Source of the DNA: Paraburkholderia phenazinium
GTDB taxonomy: Bacteria > Pseudomonadota > Gammaproteobacteria > Burkholderiales > Burkholderiaceae
Assembly: GCF_900100735.1 (NCBI RefSeq)
Contig: NZ_FNCJ01000014.1
Coordinates: forward strand, 1 to 64,000
Direction of reading: 5' to 3'
DNA length: 64,000 nt
Both the position numbers and the translations under genes were made by a program. Positions 27,221-36,804 of the stretch are shown here, in pieces. How positions within the stretch are numbered: the first letter of the stretch is position 1; the number at the start of each line of letters is the position of its first letter. Below the pieces are notes generated by a model. The model was not told the origin of the DNA and searched no databases. It worked only from the letters and a program-made list of their open reading frames with translations.

Positions 27221-28416
27221 GCTGCGACTCCCTCGGCAACGGGTTCAGTGGACGGCATGCCGGGTTGCGATCGCGCCGCTCGCGCGAGCCCGACGGCCTC
27301 GATCAACGAGGCGATAGTGGCCTGGGTATCGCCGATGATGCTCAGGTTGGCGCGCTTGACGATCGGCGCGCTACCGTCGAGATTGACGGCGATCACGTGG
27401 CGGCAATCCTTGATGCCCTGCAGATGCTGCACGGCGCCCGAGATGCCGAAGGCGATATACACGCTCGCCTCGACCGTTTTACCGGTGGCGCCGATCTGCT
27501 TGTCGCGGGTGAACATGCCGTTGTCGACGGCCACCCGGCTCGCGCCGATCGCCGCGCCGAATGAACCCGCCAGCTTTTCGAACGCGCCGACATCGGTCAC
27601 GCCGTTGCCGGCTGAGACGATGAAATTGGCTTCTTCAAGCGCAACCTGAGCAGCGTCGATCTCTTCGATGCCCAGGTCACGATAAGGCGTGCTGGCCGAC
27701 TGGCTAGCCGCCACCAGGGACGGAATCTCCAGACGCTCGCCCGCGCCGACAAACGGCAAGCGCGGATCGACAGCACCCGTCGCGAGCAAGACGATGTCGG
27801 GCAACGCACGGGTAGCGAACGACTTCTTTGCATGCACATAGGTCGCTACATGCGTACCCGATATTTCGGCCACATGCGTGGCGACGCTGGCCCTTGCATA
27901 GGCCGCGTAACGACGGCCGAGGTCGCCATCGCCGGTCGCGTTGTCGGGCATCAGGATGTGGGCAGGCGCAAGCTGCGCGACGCACGCCGCCAATGCTTGC
28001 AATTCGCTTTCCGGCGCAAACGCTCGCCGGTCGAACGACGCCAGCTCGATCACCTTGTCGGCGCCGAGCACAGCGGCGTCGTCTTTCAGCTCACCCAGCA
28101 CCAGCAAGGCAACCTGGGTTTGCGCATTGGCGATCAACGCGGCGGCAGCGAGTGTCTGACGGGCATGTTCGTCGAGGGAGCCACGGTCGGTATGGGCCAC
28201 CACCAGCAAGGTGCGTTGCGGGGCTTGCGTAGTGCGGCGCGGCTTCACAGCGGCTGCGCCACGCGCGGCTCCGTGCGCATGGGCCAGTGAAGCACCTAAC
28301 GCCTCACCCTGCACAGCCCCCGCCTCCACCACTGCGCCCAGCGTAATCCGTCTGAGTCCCGACGCCGTAATCGTGAACGGCCGGCGCGGATCGATACGTT
28401 TGAGGATCGTGTTCAT
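27217..28416 (-). CDS. Electron transfer flavoprotein alpha-type subunit of dimethylglycine demethylase
   Basis: A 399-residue ETF alpha-like protein. The C-terminal FAD domain is clear: N-F-I-V-S-A-G-N-G-V, G-A-A-I-G-A-S-R-V-A-V-D-N-G, the I-G-A-T-G-K-T-V and Y-I-A-F-G-I-S-G-A-V-Q-H segments, and the closing I-G-D-T-Q-A-T. The ATG at 28416 lies four bases after dgcB. It pairs with the beta-like protein to take electrons from dimethylglycine oxidation. Confidence 0.9.
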   Translation of the reverse strand: MNTILKRIDPRRPFTITASGLRRITLGAVVEAGAVQGEALGASLAHAHGAARGAAAVKPRRTTQAPQRTLLVVAHTDRGSLDEHARQTLAAAALIANAQTQVALLVLGELKDDAAVLGADKVIELASFDRRAFAPESELQALAACVAQLAPAHILMPDNATGDGDLGRRYAAYARASVATHVAEISGTHVATYVHAKKSFATRALPDIVLLATGAVDPRLPFVGAGERLEIPSLVAASQSASTPYRDLGIEEIDAAQVALEEANFIVSAGNGVTDVGAFEKLAGSFGAAIGASRVAVDNGMFTRDKQIGATGKTVEASVYIAFGISGAVQHLQGIKDCRHVIAVNLDGSAPIVKRANLSIIGDTQATIASLIEAVGLARAARSQPGMPSTEPVAEGVAA

Positions 28417-28420
28417 CGCT

Positions 28421-30340
28421 TCACTCCAGCGCCGCAGCAACGAGTTCGGCTACGTCGAGCACTTCCGGACGCGGACCGACCACGCCTTCGAGCATCGCCG
28501 TGCAGTTCGGGCAGCCCACTGCGACCACCTCGGCGCCAATCGCTCGCGCGTCGGCAATCCGGATGTCGGGAATGCGCTGCTTGCCGGGGATATCCGTCAA
28601 GGGCGCACCGCCGCCCCCGCCGCAACAACGGCCACGTTTGCCGTTGCGCTCCATCTCGACCACCTTGATACCGATCGATTTCAGCAGTTGCCGCGGCGCT
28701 TCTGTCTCGCCGTTATAGCGGCCCAGATAGCACGGATCGTGATAGGTGATGCGTTTGTCGGCCAGGGCCGCTGCGGCCCTCGGTGACAGCTTGCCCGATG
28801 CGACCAGGCTCGCGATCAAGCTCGTGTGATGCAGCACTTCAAAACGGGCACCCAGAGCGCGATATTCATTGCGCAGGCTGTGCATGACGTGCGGGTCGGC
28901 GGTAACGATGCGCTTGAACGCCAGGTTCGACAGGGTGCCCACCAATTGCTTCGCCATCCGCTGAAAGGTGGCTTCGTCGCCGAGACGGCGCGCTACGTCA
29001 CCGGTATCGGTTTCTTCGCCACCCAGCACGGCGTAGTCGACACCGGCCTTGTTCAACACGGTGACGAGTGCCCGCAGCGTGCGCTGATAACGCATGTCAA
29101 ACGCGCCTTCACCGGCCACCAGCAATACGTCGACCGGCTTGCCCGCTTGCGCGACCGGCGCATCCAGATCGACCGCCCAGTCATAGCGCGCGGCCTTGTC
29201 GAAACCGCCCGCCGTGCCGGTCTCGCGCAGATTCGCCAGCACTTCCGGGCCTTTGCCCGGCACCGTGCCATGCACCAGCGTCTGATTGCGGCGCATGTCG
29301 ACGATCGCATCGACGTGCTCGATCAGCATCGGGCACTCCTGCACACAGGCGCGGCAGGTCGTGCACGACCACAGCGTGTCCGCCTCGATCAGGCTCGAGA
29401 CGATCAGCCGGTCCGGCGCACCCAGGTGCTGTCCGACCGTAATGCCTGGCGTCGGGCTGCCGGCATAGGCCGCATCCGAGCCGCCCACCATACCCGTGAC
29501 CAGATCCTGAATCAGCTTCTTGGGATTGAGCGGCTGCCCGGCGGCGAACGCGGGACATGCTGCTTCGCACTTGCCGCACTGCACGCAGGCATCGAAGCTC
29601 AGCAACTGGTTCCAGCGGAATTCCACCGGCTTGCCGACGCCGTATTCGTTCTCTTCGAGCACGGGTGTTTTCAGCGCCGTCGGCGGCGTCGCGTCGGCAC
29701 GCACGTCAGCGTGACCGGCGAAACGCTCCTGACGCGGATGGAACGCCAGATGCAACAACCCGGCCAAGGCATGCTTCATCGGACCGCCGCGTGCCGCTCC
29801 CATGGTCATGGCGAAGGCGCCCACCGCGATCAGTAACGCAAAGATCACGGCAAGACCACCGGACATCGTCGACGCCGGCACCAGCACGAACAGCAACAGC
29901 CCCAAGGCGAACGAACCGAGCAACCAGGGCAAGGTATCCCACGGGCCCCGCGACAAGCGCGCCGGCACCGCTTTCGCTCCGCTGCGGCGGCGCCAGACGA
30001 ACACCGCACCGACCAGCATGATCAGGGCCGCGAGGAAGATCAGCTTGTCGAGCCACGGCGAGTAAATTGCCAGGCCGTAGTTGAGAAACACCAGCGCAAA
30101 CGCGGCAATCGCGCCGCCTGCCGTGGCAACGTGCGTCTTCGCAATGTACGGATCGCGCGCCACCACATGATGCAGATCGACAAAATAGCGCTTGGGGATG
30201 GTCAGCAGGTTGGTCCAGCCGAACGCGCCCGCCGCCGTCGCGCGTCCCAGCCGCCAGTACGACGAACGCTTCGCGACCGCAAACGCGAGGCCGGCGACCG
30301 ATACCCACAGCAATGCGGTGATGAGAAACGCCGGGCTCAT
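28421..30340 (-). CDS. dgcB: Dimethylglycine demethylation protein DgcB, membrane iron-sulfur subunit
   Basis: A 639-residue protein. Five or six hydrophobic helices occupy the first ~230 residues. Two 4Fe-4S motifs follow (C-V-Q-C-G-K-C-E-A-A-C-P and C-T-T-C-R-A-C-V-Q-E-C-P), then two CCG domains (C-Y-L-G...R-C-C-G-G-G-G-G, and C-P-N-C), as in heterodisulfide reductase-like ETF:quinone oxidoreductases. The ATG at 30340 is two bases after dgcA ends; the longer reading has no signal or conserved residues. It probably transfers electrons from DgcA or the ETF to quinone. Confidence 0.92.
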   Translation of the reverse strand: MSPAFLITALLWVSVAGLAFAVAKRSSYWRLGRATAAGAFGWTNLLTIPKRYFVDLHHVVARDPYIAKTHVATAGGAIAAFALVFLNYGLAIYSPWLDKLIFLAALIMLVGAVFVWRRRSGAKAVPARLSRGPWDTLPWLLGSFALGLLLFVLVPASTMSGGLAVIFALLIAVGAFAMTMGAARGGPMKHALAGLLHLAFHPRQERFAGHADVRADATPPTALKTPVLEENEYGVGKPVEFRWNQLLSFDACVQCGKCEAACPAFAAGQPLNPKKLIQDLVTGMVGGSDAAYAGSPTPGITVGQHLGAPDRLIVSSLIEADTLWSCTTCRACVQECPMLIEHVDAIVDMRRNQTLVHGTVPGKGPEVLANLRETGTAGGFDKAARYDWAVDLDAPVAQAGKPVDVLLVAGEGAFDMRYQRTLRALVTVLNKAGVDYAVLGGEETDTGDVARRLGDEATFQRMAKQLVGTLSNLAFKRIVTADPHVMHSLRNEYRALGARFEVLHHTSLIASLVASGKLSPRAAAALADKRITYHDPCYLGRYNGETEAPRQLLKSIGIKVVEMERNGKRGRCCGGGGGAPLTDIPGKQRIPDIRIADARAIGAEVVAVGCPNCTAMLEGVVGPRPEVLDVAELVAAALE

Positions 30341-30342
30341 CG

Positions 30343-32406
30343 TTAGAAGTCCTTGCAGAGGCGCAGCGCGTCGTAGATCGCGCCGTGGATGTTGTGCATC
30401 GAGATGCAGTCGCCAACCCGGAACAACAGGAAGCGGCCATTGCCCAGTTCTTCCGAGAGCGAAGGCTGCGGCTCGGCGGCAAACAGCTTGTGCACGTCGA
30501 CCTGGCCGCGGTTCACCGATTCCGGTTTCAGTTTCCAATACAGCTCGTCGTTGGGCGTACTGCCGTTTTCGATCACCACCTGATCGACAGCGCGTTCTTC
30601 CTGCTCTTCGGTGTACTCGTTGCGCAGCACGGCGATCTTCTTGCCGTCTTCTTCATAGACGCGATCGAGCCAGTAGTTCGGCGTGTGGATCACGCCCTGT
30701 GCATAGAGGCGCCGGTAGAATATCGGGAAGGTCGTGCCGCCGACGTCGTCCGCCACCTTCACGTCCGGCGTGACGATCTCGACTTTCGAACCGCGGCTGG
30801 CGATAAAGTCAGCCACACCAGCGCCCGCATGCGTGCTCACGCCGTCATAGACGAGCACGTTCTGCTTCGGCTCGACGCGGCCTGCAAGAATGTCCCACGA
30901 GCTGACCGCGAGACCTTCGTCCACACCCCAGGCGGGAACCTGCTGCGTAAAGCTGGATCCGCCTGTGGCCAGCACGATGATGTCCGGCTTCTCCGCAAGA
31001 ATCATCTTGTCGTCGGCGGCGACACCCAGGCGCCGGTCCACGCCGAGACGTTTCGTTTCCATATCGAACCAGCGCACGATGCCCGCCATCTGCTCGCGCT
31101 GCGGCGCTTTCGCTGCCAGCATGATCTGGCCGCCAACCGCATCGCTCTTTTCAAACAGCACGACGTCATGGCCGCGCGAGCGGGCAACCCGTGCCGCTTC
31201 AAGACCAGCCGGCCCTGCGCCGACCACCACCACCTTGCGGCGTGGTCCGCGTGTCTTCTCGATCACATGCGGCATGGTCGCTTCGCGCGAGGTTGCGGCG
31301 TTTTGCACGCACAGCACGTCAAGGCCGTTGTACTGGCGGTCGATGCAGTAGTTCGCGCCCACGCACTGCTTGATTTCGTCCTCGCGCCCATCGCGGATCT
31401 TGATGACCATATGCGGGTCCGCAATCTGCGCACGCGTCATGCCGACCAGATCGACCATGCCGTTGGCCAGCAGACGTTCCGCCTGGCCTGCATCGCGAAT
31501 GCTCTGCGCATGCATCACCGGCAGCTTCACGACCGACTTGATCCCCGCGGCGAGATGCACGAACGGTTCGGGCGGCAGCGCCATCGGCGGCATGCAGTTC
31601 GCTAGCGTGTTGTGCGTATCGGCACCGGAACCGATCACGCCGATATAGTCGATCAAACCGGTCTCGGCCATCGCCTGCGCGATTTCCTTCAACTGTTCGT
31701 GGTCGAGTCCGTCTTCGTGGAACTCGTCGCCACACATGCGCAAGCCGACACAGAAATCGCGCCCTACCGCTTCACGCACAGCCGTCAATACTTCGACGCC
31801 GAAGCGCAAGCGGTTTTGCAGACTGCCGCCCCATTCGTCCGAGCGGAAGTTGGTGCGCGGGCTCCAGAACTGATCGATCAGGTGCTGGTGGGCGGCGGAA
31901 ATCTCGATGCCGTCCATGCCCGCCTGCTGCACGCGTTTCGCCGCCGCTGCGAAATCCGCGATGATGCGGCGGATTTCCTCGACTTCGATAATCTTCGCAT
32001 TGCCGCGATGCACGGGTTCGCGCACGCCCGAGGGCGTCATCAGATGCGGCCAGTGCTCGCCATGAAACGCCGAACGGCGCCCCATATGCGTCGCCTGAAT
32101 CATGATCTTCGCGCCGTGCCGGTGCATGGCTTCAGCGAGCCGTCCGAGCGGATCGACGATCTTGTCGGTCGACAGATTCACCGACTTCCACCAGCCCTGC
32201 GGACTATCGATCGACACCGGACTCGAGCCGCCGCACACGGCGAGGCCTACACCGCCCTTGGCCTTTTCCTCGTAGTAACGGATATAGCGGTCGCCGGGCA
32301 AACCGCCCGGTTCGGCATAGACCTCGGCATGCGCCGTGCTGACAATGCGGTTGCGCAGCGTCAACTGGTTCAGCGTCAAAGGTTTGAACAGATTCGGGTA
32401 ACGCAT
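30343..32406 (-). CDS. dgcA: Dimethylglycine demethylase flavoprotein DgcA
   Basis: A 687-residue flavoprotein of the trimethylamine dehydrogenase/Old Yellow Enzyme type. It has an FMN barrel (L-F-K-P-L-T-L at the start, then A-H-Q-H-L-I-D-Q-F), a cysteine-rich iron-sulfur linker (C-V-G-A-N-Y-C and a later L-C-V-Q-N), and a C-terminal FAD/NAD domain (V-V-V-V-G-A-G-P-A-G-L-E-A-A). It converts dimethylglycine to sarcosine. The ATG at 32406 matches family starts; 53 upstream codons are not conserved in character. It lies 38 bp after the DUF5943 gene. Confidence 0.93.
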   Translation of the reverse strand: MRYPNLFKPLTLNQLTLRNRIVSTAHAEVYAEPGGLPGDRYIRYYEEKAKGGVGLAVCGGSSPVSIDSPQGWWKSVNLSTDKIVDPLGRLAEAMHRHGAKIMIQATHMGRRSAFHGEHWPHLMTPSGVREPVHRGNAKIIEVEEIRRIIADFAAAAKRVQQAGMDGIEISAAHQHLIDQFWSPRTNFRSDEWGGSLQNRLRFGVEVLTAVREAVGRDFCVGLRMCGDEFHEDGLDHEQLKEIAQAMAETGLIDYIGVIGSGADTHNTLANCMPPMALPPEPFVHLAAGIKSVVKLPVMHAQSIRDAGQAERLLANGMVDLVGMTRAQIADPHMVIKIRDGREDEIKQCVGANYCIDRQYNGLDVLCVQNAATSREATMPHVIEKTRGPRRKVVVVGAGPAGLEAARVARSRGHDVVLFEKSDAVGGQIMLAAKAPQREQMAGIVRWFDMETKRLGVDRRLGVAADDKMILAEKPDIIVLATGGSSFTQQVPAWGVDEGLAVSSWDILAGRVEPKQNVLVYDGVSTHAGAGVADFIASRGSKVEIVTPDVKVADDVGGTTFPIFYRRLYAQGVIHTPNYWLDRVYEEDGKKIAVLRNEYTEEQEERAVDQVVIENGSTPNDELYWKLKPESVNRGQVDVHKLFAAEPQPSLSEELGNGRFLLFRVGDCISMHNIHGAIYDALRLCKDF

Positions 32407-32444
32407 CGCGGACGACCTCGGGCGGGGTTCTATTACGGCTAGTT

Positions 32445-32978
32445 TTAGTGGGCGAGCGGCGACACTTCGAAGACGCAATGCGCGTGGTGTTCGGCAGCGC
32501 ACTGCACTTCCCTGGACTGCGAGCGCGGTGCGTTCTTGCCCGCTTCGGTGGTGTCGTTGACCCAATCCATCGCGCCGGCAAACCAGCCCGCGAACATGTA
32601 GCAGAGCTTGCCTTCCTTACCCGGTTGCGCCAGCACGAACGACGAGTGATGCAGTTCGATCCGCGCACGGGCGCTCGCCGGGTCGGCTTCGGCGATCTTG
32701 AAGAGACCCCAGCCGCGTTGCGACAGGCGGTTCAGGTAGTGCTCGAATACGGCCATGCCGCTGATGCCGTGTTGCTTCGCTTCCTTGTCGCACCAGTGAT
32801 AGGCGGACTTGTAGCCGGCCTTGTAGAGAATCTCGGCGTAGGCGTCGCGGCCCAGCGCTTCTTCGACCGCCGTGTGGTTGTTGGTGAAGAAATGACGCGG
32901 CACGTACAGCATCGGCAGCGAGTCGGTGGTCCAGACGCCGGTGTTCGGATCGACGTCAATCGGCAGTTGCGGTTGCAT
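32445..32978 (-). CDS. DUF5943-family protein of betaine loci
   Basis: A 177-residue soluble protein. It contains H-S-S-F-V-L and C-Y-M-F-A-G-W-F-A-G-A-M-D-W-V near the C-terminus, a pattern like 4-vinyl-reductase (V4R) sensor domains, and several conserved Cys/His residues. It is a constant neighbour of dgcAB in betaine-degrading proteobacteria. The function is not known to me. It could be a small-molecule binding or pathway accessory protein. Confidence 0.8.
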   Translation of the reverse strand: MQPQLPIDVDPNTGVWTTDSLPMLYVPRHFFTNNHTAVEEALGRDAYAEILYKAGYKSAYHWCDKEAKQHGISGMAVFEHYLNRLSQRGWGLFKIAEADPASARARIELHHSSFVLAQPGKEGKLCYMFAGWFAGAMDWVNDTTEAGKNAPRSQSREVQCAAEHHAHCVFEVSPLAH

Positions 32979-33011
32979 CGCGGGTTACTCCGTGGGGAAA
33001 GTGTTATTTGA

Positions 33012-33983
33012 TCAAGCGCCCCAGACGTCGCGGAACACGCGCACCCAGTTTTCGCCCATGATCTTGCGGATTCGCGTCTCGCTCCAGCCGGCCCGTTCCA
33101 TCGCGGCGGTCAGGTTCGGAAATTCGCCGATGGTGCGGATACCTTCCGGATTCACGACCTTGCCGAAGTTCGTCAGACGGCGATAGCGGCCCTTGTCGTG
33201 CGTGATCCAGTCGAAGAAATCGACGGTATAGCCTTGTGTGAAGTCGGAGCCGATCCCCACGGCGTCTTCGCCGATCAGGTTCACTACATAATCGATGGCT
33301 TCGACATAGTCCTCAACCGTCGCGTCGATGCCGCGCTTGAGGAACGGCGCAAACATCGTCACGCCGACGAAACCGCCCGCATCGGCGATCTCCTTCAGTT
33401 GCTCGTCCGACTTGTTGCGCGGATGCTCCTTCAGGCCCGACGGCAGGCAGTGCGAATAACACACCGGCTTCTTCGAAGCGGCAATCGCTTCGGATGAAGT
33501 GTTGCCGCCGACGTGCGAGAGGTCGACCATGATGCCCACACGGTTCATCTCGCTGATCACTTCGCGGCCGAAGCCGGACAGGCCGCCGTCACGCTCATAG
33601 CAGCCGGTGCCGACCAGGTTCTGTGTGTTGTAGCAAAGCTGCACGACGCGCACGCCCATATCGGCAAACGCTTCGATATAGCCGAGGTTGTCCTCGAACG
33701 CATGCGCATTCTGAAAGCCGAGAATCACGCCCGTGCGCTTTTCCTTCTTCGCACGCAGGATGTCGTCGGTCGTGCGCACCAAGGTCAGCAATTCGCTGTT
33801 CTCGCGGATCTGCTGCTTCATCAAGGCGATGTTGTCGACGGTCTTGGCAAAGCTTTCCCACACCGAGACCGTGCAGTTCGTTGCGGTGATACCACCTTTT
33901 TGCATGTCTTCGAACACCGAGCGGTCGAACCGCGAAATGTTCAGGCCGTCGATGATGATGCTGTTCTCGTGCAGGGTGCTCAT
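33012..33983 (-). CDS. Membrane-dipeptidase-like (peptidase M19) protein
   Basis: A 323-residue renal-dipeptidase family protein with a TIM-barrel metal site. Signature segments are V-D-L-S-H-V-G-G, Y-S-H-C-L-P-S-G-L and I-G-S-D-F-T-Q-G. No signal peptide is visible, so it should be cytoplasmic. Its place in the betaine operon is conserved in Pseudomonas (the PA5396 relative), but the natural substrate is unclear. It might hydrolyse betaine- or sarcosine-containing dipeptides. Confidence 0.9.
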   Translation of the reverse strand: MSTLHENSIIIDGLNISRFDRSVFEDMQKGGITATNCTVSVWESFAKTVDNIALMKQQIRENSELLTLVRTTDDILRAKKEKRTGVILGFQNAHAFEDNLGYIEAFADMGVRVVQLCYNTQNLVGTGCYERDGGLSGFGREVISEMNRVGIMVDLSHVGGNTSSEAIAASKKPVCYSHCLPSGLKEHPRNKSDEQLKEIADAGGFVGVTMFAPFLKRGIDATVEDYVEAIDYVVNLIGEDAVGIGSDFTQGYTVDFFDWITHDKGRYRRLTNFGKVVNPEGIRTIGEFPNLTAAMERAGWSETRIRKIMGENWVRVFRDVWGA

Positions 33984-34049
33984 TCTGTTTGCTCCATCTG
34001 GCTGGCGTGTGTGGGGGCTGCTACGGCCGTAGCTTGGCGTGACAGCGAA

Positions 34050-35324
34050 TCAGTAGATCGGGAAGCGTTCGCACAGCGCGAAGATCTCGCGGCGCACGCG
34101 CTGTTCGGTGGCCGCATCGCCTTCGGGCGAAATGCGCAGCGCCTCGAACACTTCAAGAATCAGGCGGCCGATCTCGCGGAACTCGCTAACGCCGAAGCCG
34201 CGTGTGGTGCCCGCAGGCGTGCCGAGGCGAATGCCGGAGGTGACCGTGGGCTTTTCCGTATCGAACGGGATGCCGTTCTTGTTGCAGGTGATGCCGGCAC
34301 GCTCCAGTGCCTGCTCGACCTGGGTGCCTTTCAGGCCCTTCGGACGCAGGTCAACCAGAAGCAGATGGTTATCGGTGCCGCCGGTCACGAGATCCACGCC
34401 GCCTGCCTTCAGCACATCACCGAGTGCCTGGGCATTGGCCAGCACGCTGGCGATATACGACTTGAAGCCATCCTGCAGCGCTTCGCCGAACGCCACCGCC
34501 TTGCCGGCGATCACATGCATCAGCGGACCGCCCTGCAGACCGGGGAACACCGCAGAGTTGATCTTCTTGGCGATGTCTTCGTCATTGGTCAGCACGAAGC
34601 CGCCACGCGGGCCGCGCAAGGTCTTGTGCGTCGTCGAAGTCACGACATGCGCGTGCTCGACCGGATTCGGATGCCGGCCGGCGGCAATCACCCCGGCGAT
34701 ATGCGCCATATCCACCATCAGCTTCGCGCCGACGCTGTCGGCAATGGCGCGGAAGCGCGCAAAGTCGAGCACCCGCGGATAAGCCGAGAAGCCCGCGATG
34801 ATCAGCGTCGGCTTATGCTCATGCGCAAGCGCTTCCACCTGGTCGTAATCGATGCGCAGCGTCTCGCGGTCCACGCCATATTGAACGGCGTTGAACCACT
34901 TGCCCGACAGCGCGGGCTTTGCGCCGTGCGTCAGGTGGCCGCCCGCATCGAGCGACATGCCGAGCACCGTATCGCCAGGCCGGGTCAATGCCAGCATCAC
35001 GGCGCCGTTGGCCTGCGCACCGGAATGGGGCTGCACATTTGCGTAACCGGCATTGAACAGTTGCTTGACGCGCTCGATGGCGAGCGCCTCGATCTGATCG
35101 GCGAATTCGCAACCGCCGTAGTAACGCTTGCCCGGATAGCCTTCCGCATACTTGTTGGTCAACACCGAGCCTTGCGCTTCGAGTACGGCGCGCGAGACGA
35201 TGTTTTCCGACGCAATCAGCTCGACCTGCGACTGTTGCCGCTCGAGCTCCTTAAGCACCGCGCTGCGCACCGGCGCGTCGCGTTCAGCGAGGGTCTGCGA
35301 AAAGAAAGGGTTGGCGTTCGACAT
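34050..35324 (-). CDS. glyA: Serine hydroxymethyltransferase (pathway copy)
   Basis: A 424-residue PLP enzyme that joins glycine and methylene-tetrahydrofolate into serine. The PLP lysine is in V-T-S-T-T-H-K-T-L-R-G-P-R-G-G, and the start Q-S-Q-V-E-L-I-A-S-E-N-I-V-S is diagnostic. The ATG at 35324 gives the normal N-terminus. As first gene of the betaine operon it disposes of glycine and of one-carbon units from demethylation. A housekeeping glyA is expected elsewhere. Confidence 0.96.
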   Translation of the reverse strand: MSNANPFFSQTLAERDAPVRSAVLKELERQQSQVELIASENIVSRAVLEAQGSVLTNKYAEGYPGKRYYGGCEFADQIEALAIERVKQLFNAGYANVQPHSGAQANGAVMLALTRPGDTVLGMSLDAGGHLTHGAKPALSGKWFNAVQYGVDRETLRIDYDQVEALAHEHKPTLIIAGFSAYPRVLDFARFRAIADSVGAKLMVDMAHIAGVIAAGRHPNPVEHAHVVTSTTHKTLRGPRGGFVLTNDEDIAKKINSAVFPGLQGGPLMHVIAGKAVAFGEALQDGFKSYIASVLANAQALGDVLKAGGVDLVTGGTDNHLLLVDLRPKGLKGTQVEQALERAGITCNKNGIPFDTEKPTVTSGIRLGTPAGTTRGFGVSEFREIGRLILEVFEALRISPEGDAATEQRVRREIFALCERFPIY

Positions 35325-35748
35325 GGGGCGTCCGTGAGTAATGGAATGCTGTAATGGAGGCAGCCCGCAAAACACCGTGAATCCCTTGACTGGCCTGCTG
35401 CCACCGGCTACCGACGGCTCTATTCTTCCCCCTCATCTGAAACGTCAATTTACGAATTCAGACGCGTTCTTTGCCTTTTCCGCCATTCAAGTCCATTTTG
35501 GACAAGTGACCGGTCGTGCGGATCGCTGCTGCACTGCAGCGCATTCGCACTGCTTGCGTGCGCAAGCCGCCCGTGAACAGTGCCTGCGCCGCACACGCAC
35601 GGTGCGGCGGCGCGTCTCGGTCTTTCATCCACCTTGATAAGGCCAGGGTTTAGCCGTATGGCATGCTTGTTGCGCTCGAACCCAGAATGACGGAGCCGTC
35701 TCCCCCACGACGGCCGCAACAATACAGAGCCGAAGGAACACCCGCACC
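35325..35748. promoter_or_regulatory. Divergent glyA-gbdR control region
   Basis: The 424-bp gap separates the betaine operon from its regulator and contains no gene. Palindromes occur at 35553-35566 (CTTGCG-TG-CGCAAG) and 35587-35609 (CGCCGCAC-7-GTGCGGCG). They are candidates for GbdR sites or leader hairpins. Promoter boxes are not certain. Confidence 0.5.
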
Positions 35749-36768
35749 ATGTCGCCTGACCGCACCGCGTCGCTGTCCCACTTCGCTTTCATGCCCTTGC
35801 CGAACTTCACGATGATCGCGTTCACCAATGCGATCGAAGTGCTGCGCATGGCAAACTACCTGAGCGGACAACAGCTCTATCGCTGGTCGATCATCAGCCC
35901 GGACGGCGGCCAGGTCATGGCAAGCAACGGCCTCGCGGTCGACACGGGTCCGGCCGAATGTGTCGGCCAGCCCGATATCGTGTTCGTGTGCGGCGGCATC
36001 GACGTGCAACGCGAAACCACCCCAGCCCATCTGTCCACGCTGCGCCGGTTTGCACGCGCAGGGGTTGCGCTCGGCAGCCTTTGCACGGGCACCTACGCGC
36101 TCGCTAAATCGGGGCTGCTGGCGGGCTATGCGTGTGCGATCCATTGGGAGAACATGTCGGCGCTCAAAGAAGAGTTTCCGGACACGCGCTTCCTTAAAGA
36201 ACTGTTCGTGATCGACCGCGATCGCGTCACCTGCACCGGTGGCGTCGCGCCGCTCGACATGATGCTGAACCTGATTGCAGCACGCGTCGGCACCGCACGC
36301 GTCACGCAGATTGCCGAGCAGTTCATCGTCGAACATGTGCGCGACACCAACGCGCAACAGCGCATGCCGCTCGTCGCGCGGCTCGGTTCAGCCAACAAGT
36401 CACTGTTCGAAGTGATTGCGCTGATGGAGAACAACATCGAGGAGCCGTTGTCGCGCGAAGAACTCGCGCGGCTCGCCAATATGTCGCAGCGGCAATTGCA
36501 GCGCCTGTTCCGCGAACATCTCGGCATGACGCCGACGCACTACTATCTAACGCTGCGTTTGCGCCGCGCCCGCGAGTTGCTGCTGCAGACCGATATGTCC
36601 ATCATGCATATCACGATGGCGTGCGGATTTCAGTCGGCCTGCCACTTCAGCAAAAGCTATCGCGACGCCTTCGGCACCGCTCCGACCCGCGAACGGCGCA
36701 AGCAGGTTGCGCCGCTTGCGCATACTATGCCCACAGGCGCCCCCGTCGGGATCGCACTGAGAGCATAA
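35749..36768 (+). CDS. gbdR: GbdR-type activator of glycine betaine catabolism
   Basis: A 339-residue AraC-family regulator with an N-terminal GATase1/DJ-1-like domain (F-V-C-G-G-I-D-V, C-T-G-T-Y-A-L-A-K-S-G-L-L-A-G) and a C-terminal double helix-turn-helix (L-A-R-L-A-N-M-S-Q-R-Q-L-Q-R-L-F and I-M-H-I-T-M-A-C-G-F). This architecture and the divergent betaine operon identify GbdR, which senses glycine betaine and dimethylglycine in Pseudomonas. It should activate the leftward operon. Confidence 0.92.
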   Translation: MSPDRTASLSHFAFMPLPNFTMIAFTNAIEVLRMANYLSGQQLYRWSIISPDGGQVMASNGLAVDTGPAECVGQPDIVFVCGGIDVQRETTPAHLSTLRRFARAGVALGSLCTGTYALAKSGLLAGYACAIHWENMSALKEEFPDTRFLKELFVIDRDRVTCTGGVAPLDMMLNLIAARVGTARVTQIAEQFIVEHVRDTNAQQRMPLVARLGSANKSLFEVIALMENNIEEPLSREELARLANMSQRQLQRLFREHLGMTPTHYYLTLRLRRARELLLQTDMSIMHITMACGFQSACHFSKSYRDAFGTAPTRERRKQVAPLAHTMPTGAPVGIALRA

Positions 36769-36789
36769 GCGCCGCGGGCTGCGCGGCGC
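36769..36789. repeat. Hairpin between gbdR and the ribonucleotide reductase gene
   Basis: Perfect 8-bp GC-only arms (GCGCCGCG and CGCGGCGC) with a 5-base loop start right after the gbdR stop. There is no U-tract, so it is not a strong terminator, and read-through into the next gene is likely. Confidence 0.5.
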
Positions 36790-36804
36790 CTTCAAAGGCT
36801 GACC

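Noticed and set aside
30385..31605. A 406-codon open frame on the plus strand
   Set aside because: It is fully antisense to dgcA, which has clear flavoprotein motifs. The translation is rich in Arg/His and shows no family.
33513..35354. A 613-codon open frame on the plus strand
   Set aside because: It is antisense to the dipeptidase and glyA genes and runs across their gap. High GC with strong third-position bias leaves such antisense frames open; no domain is visible.
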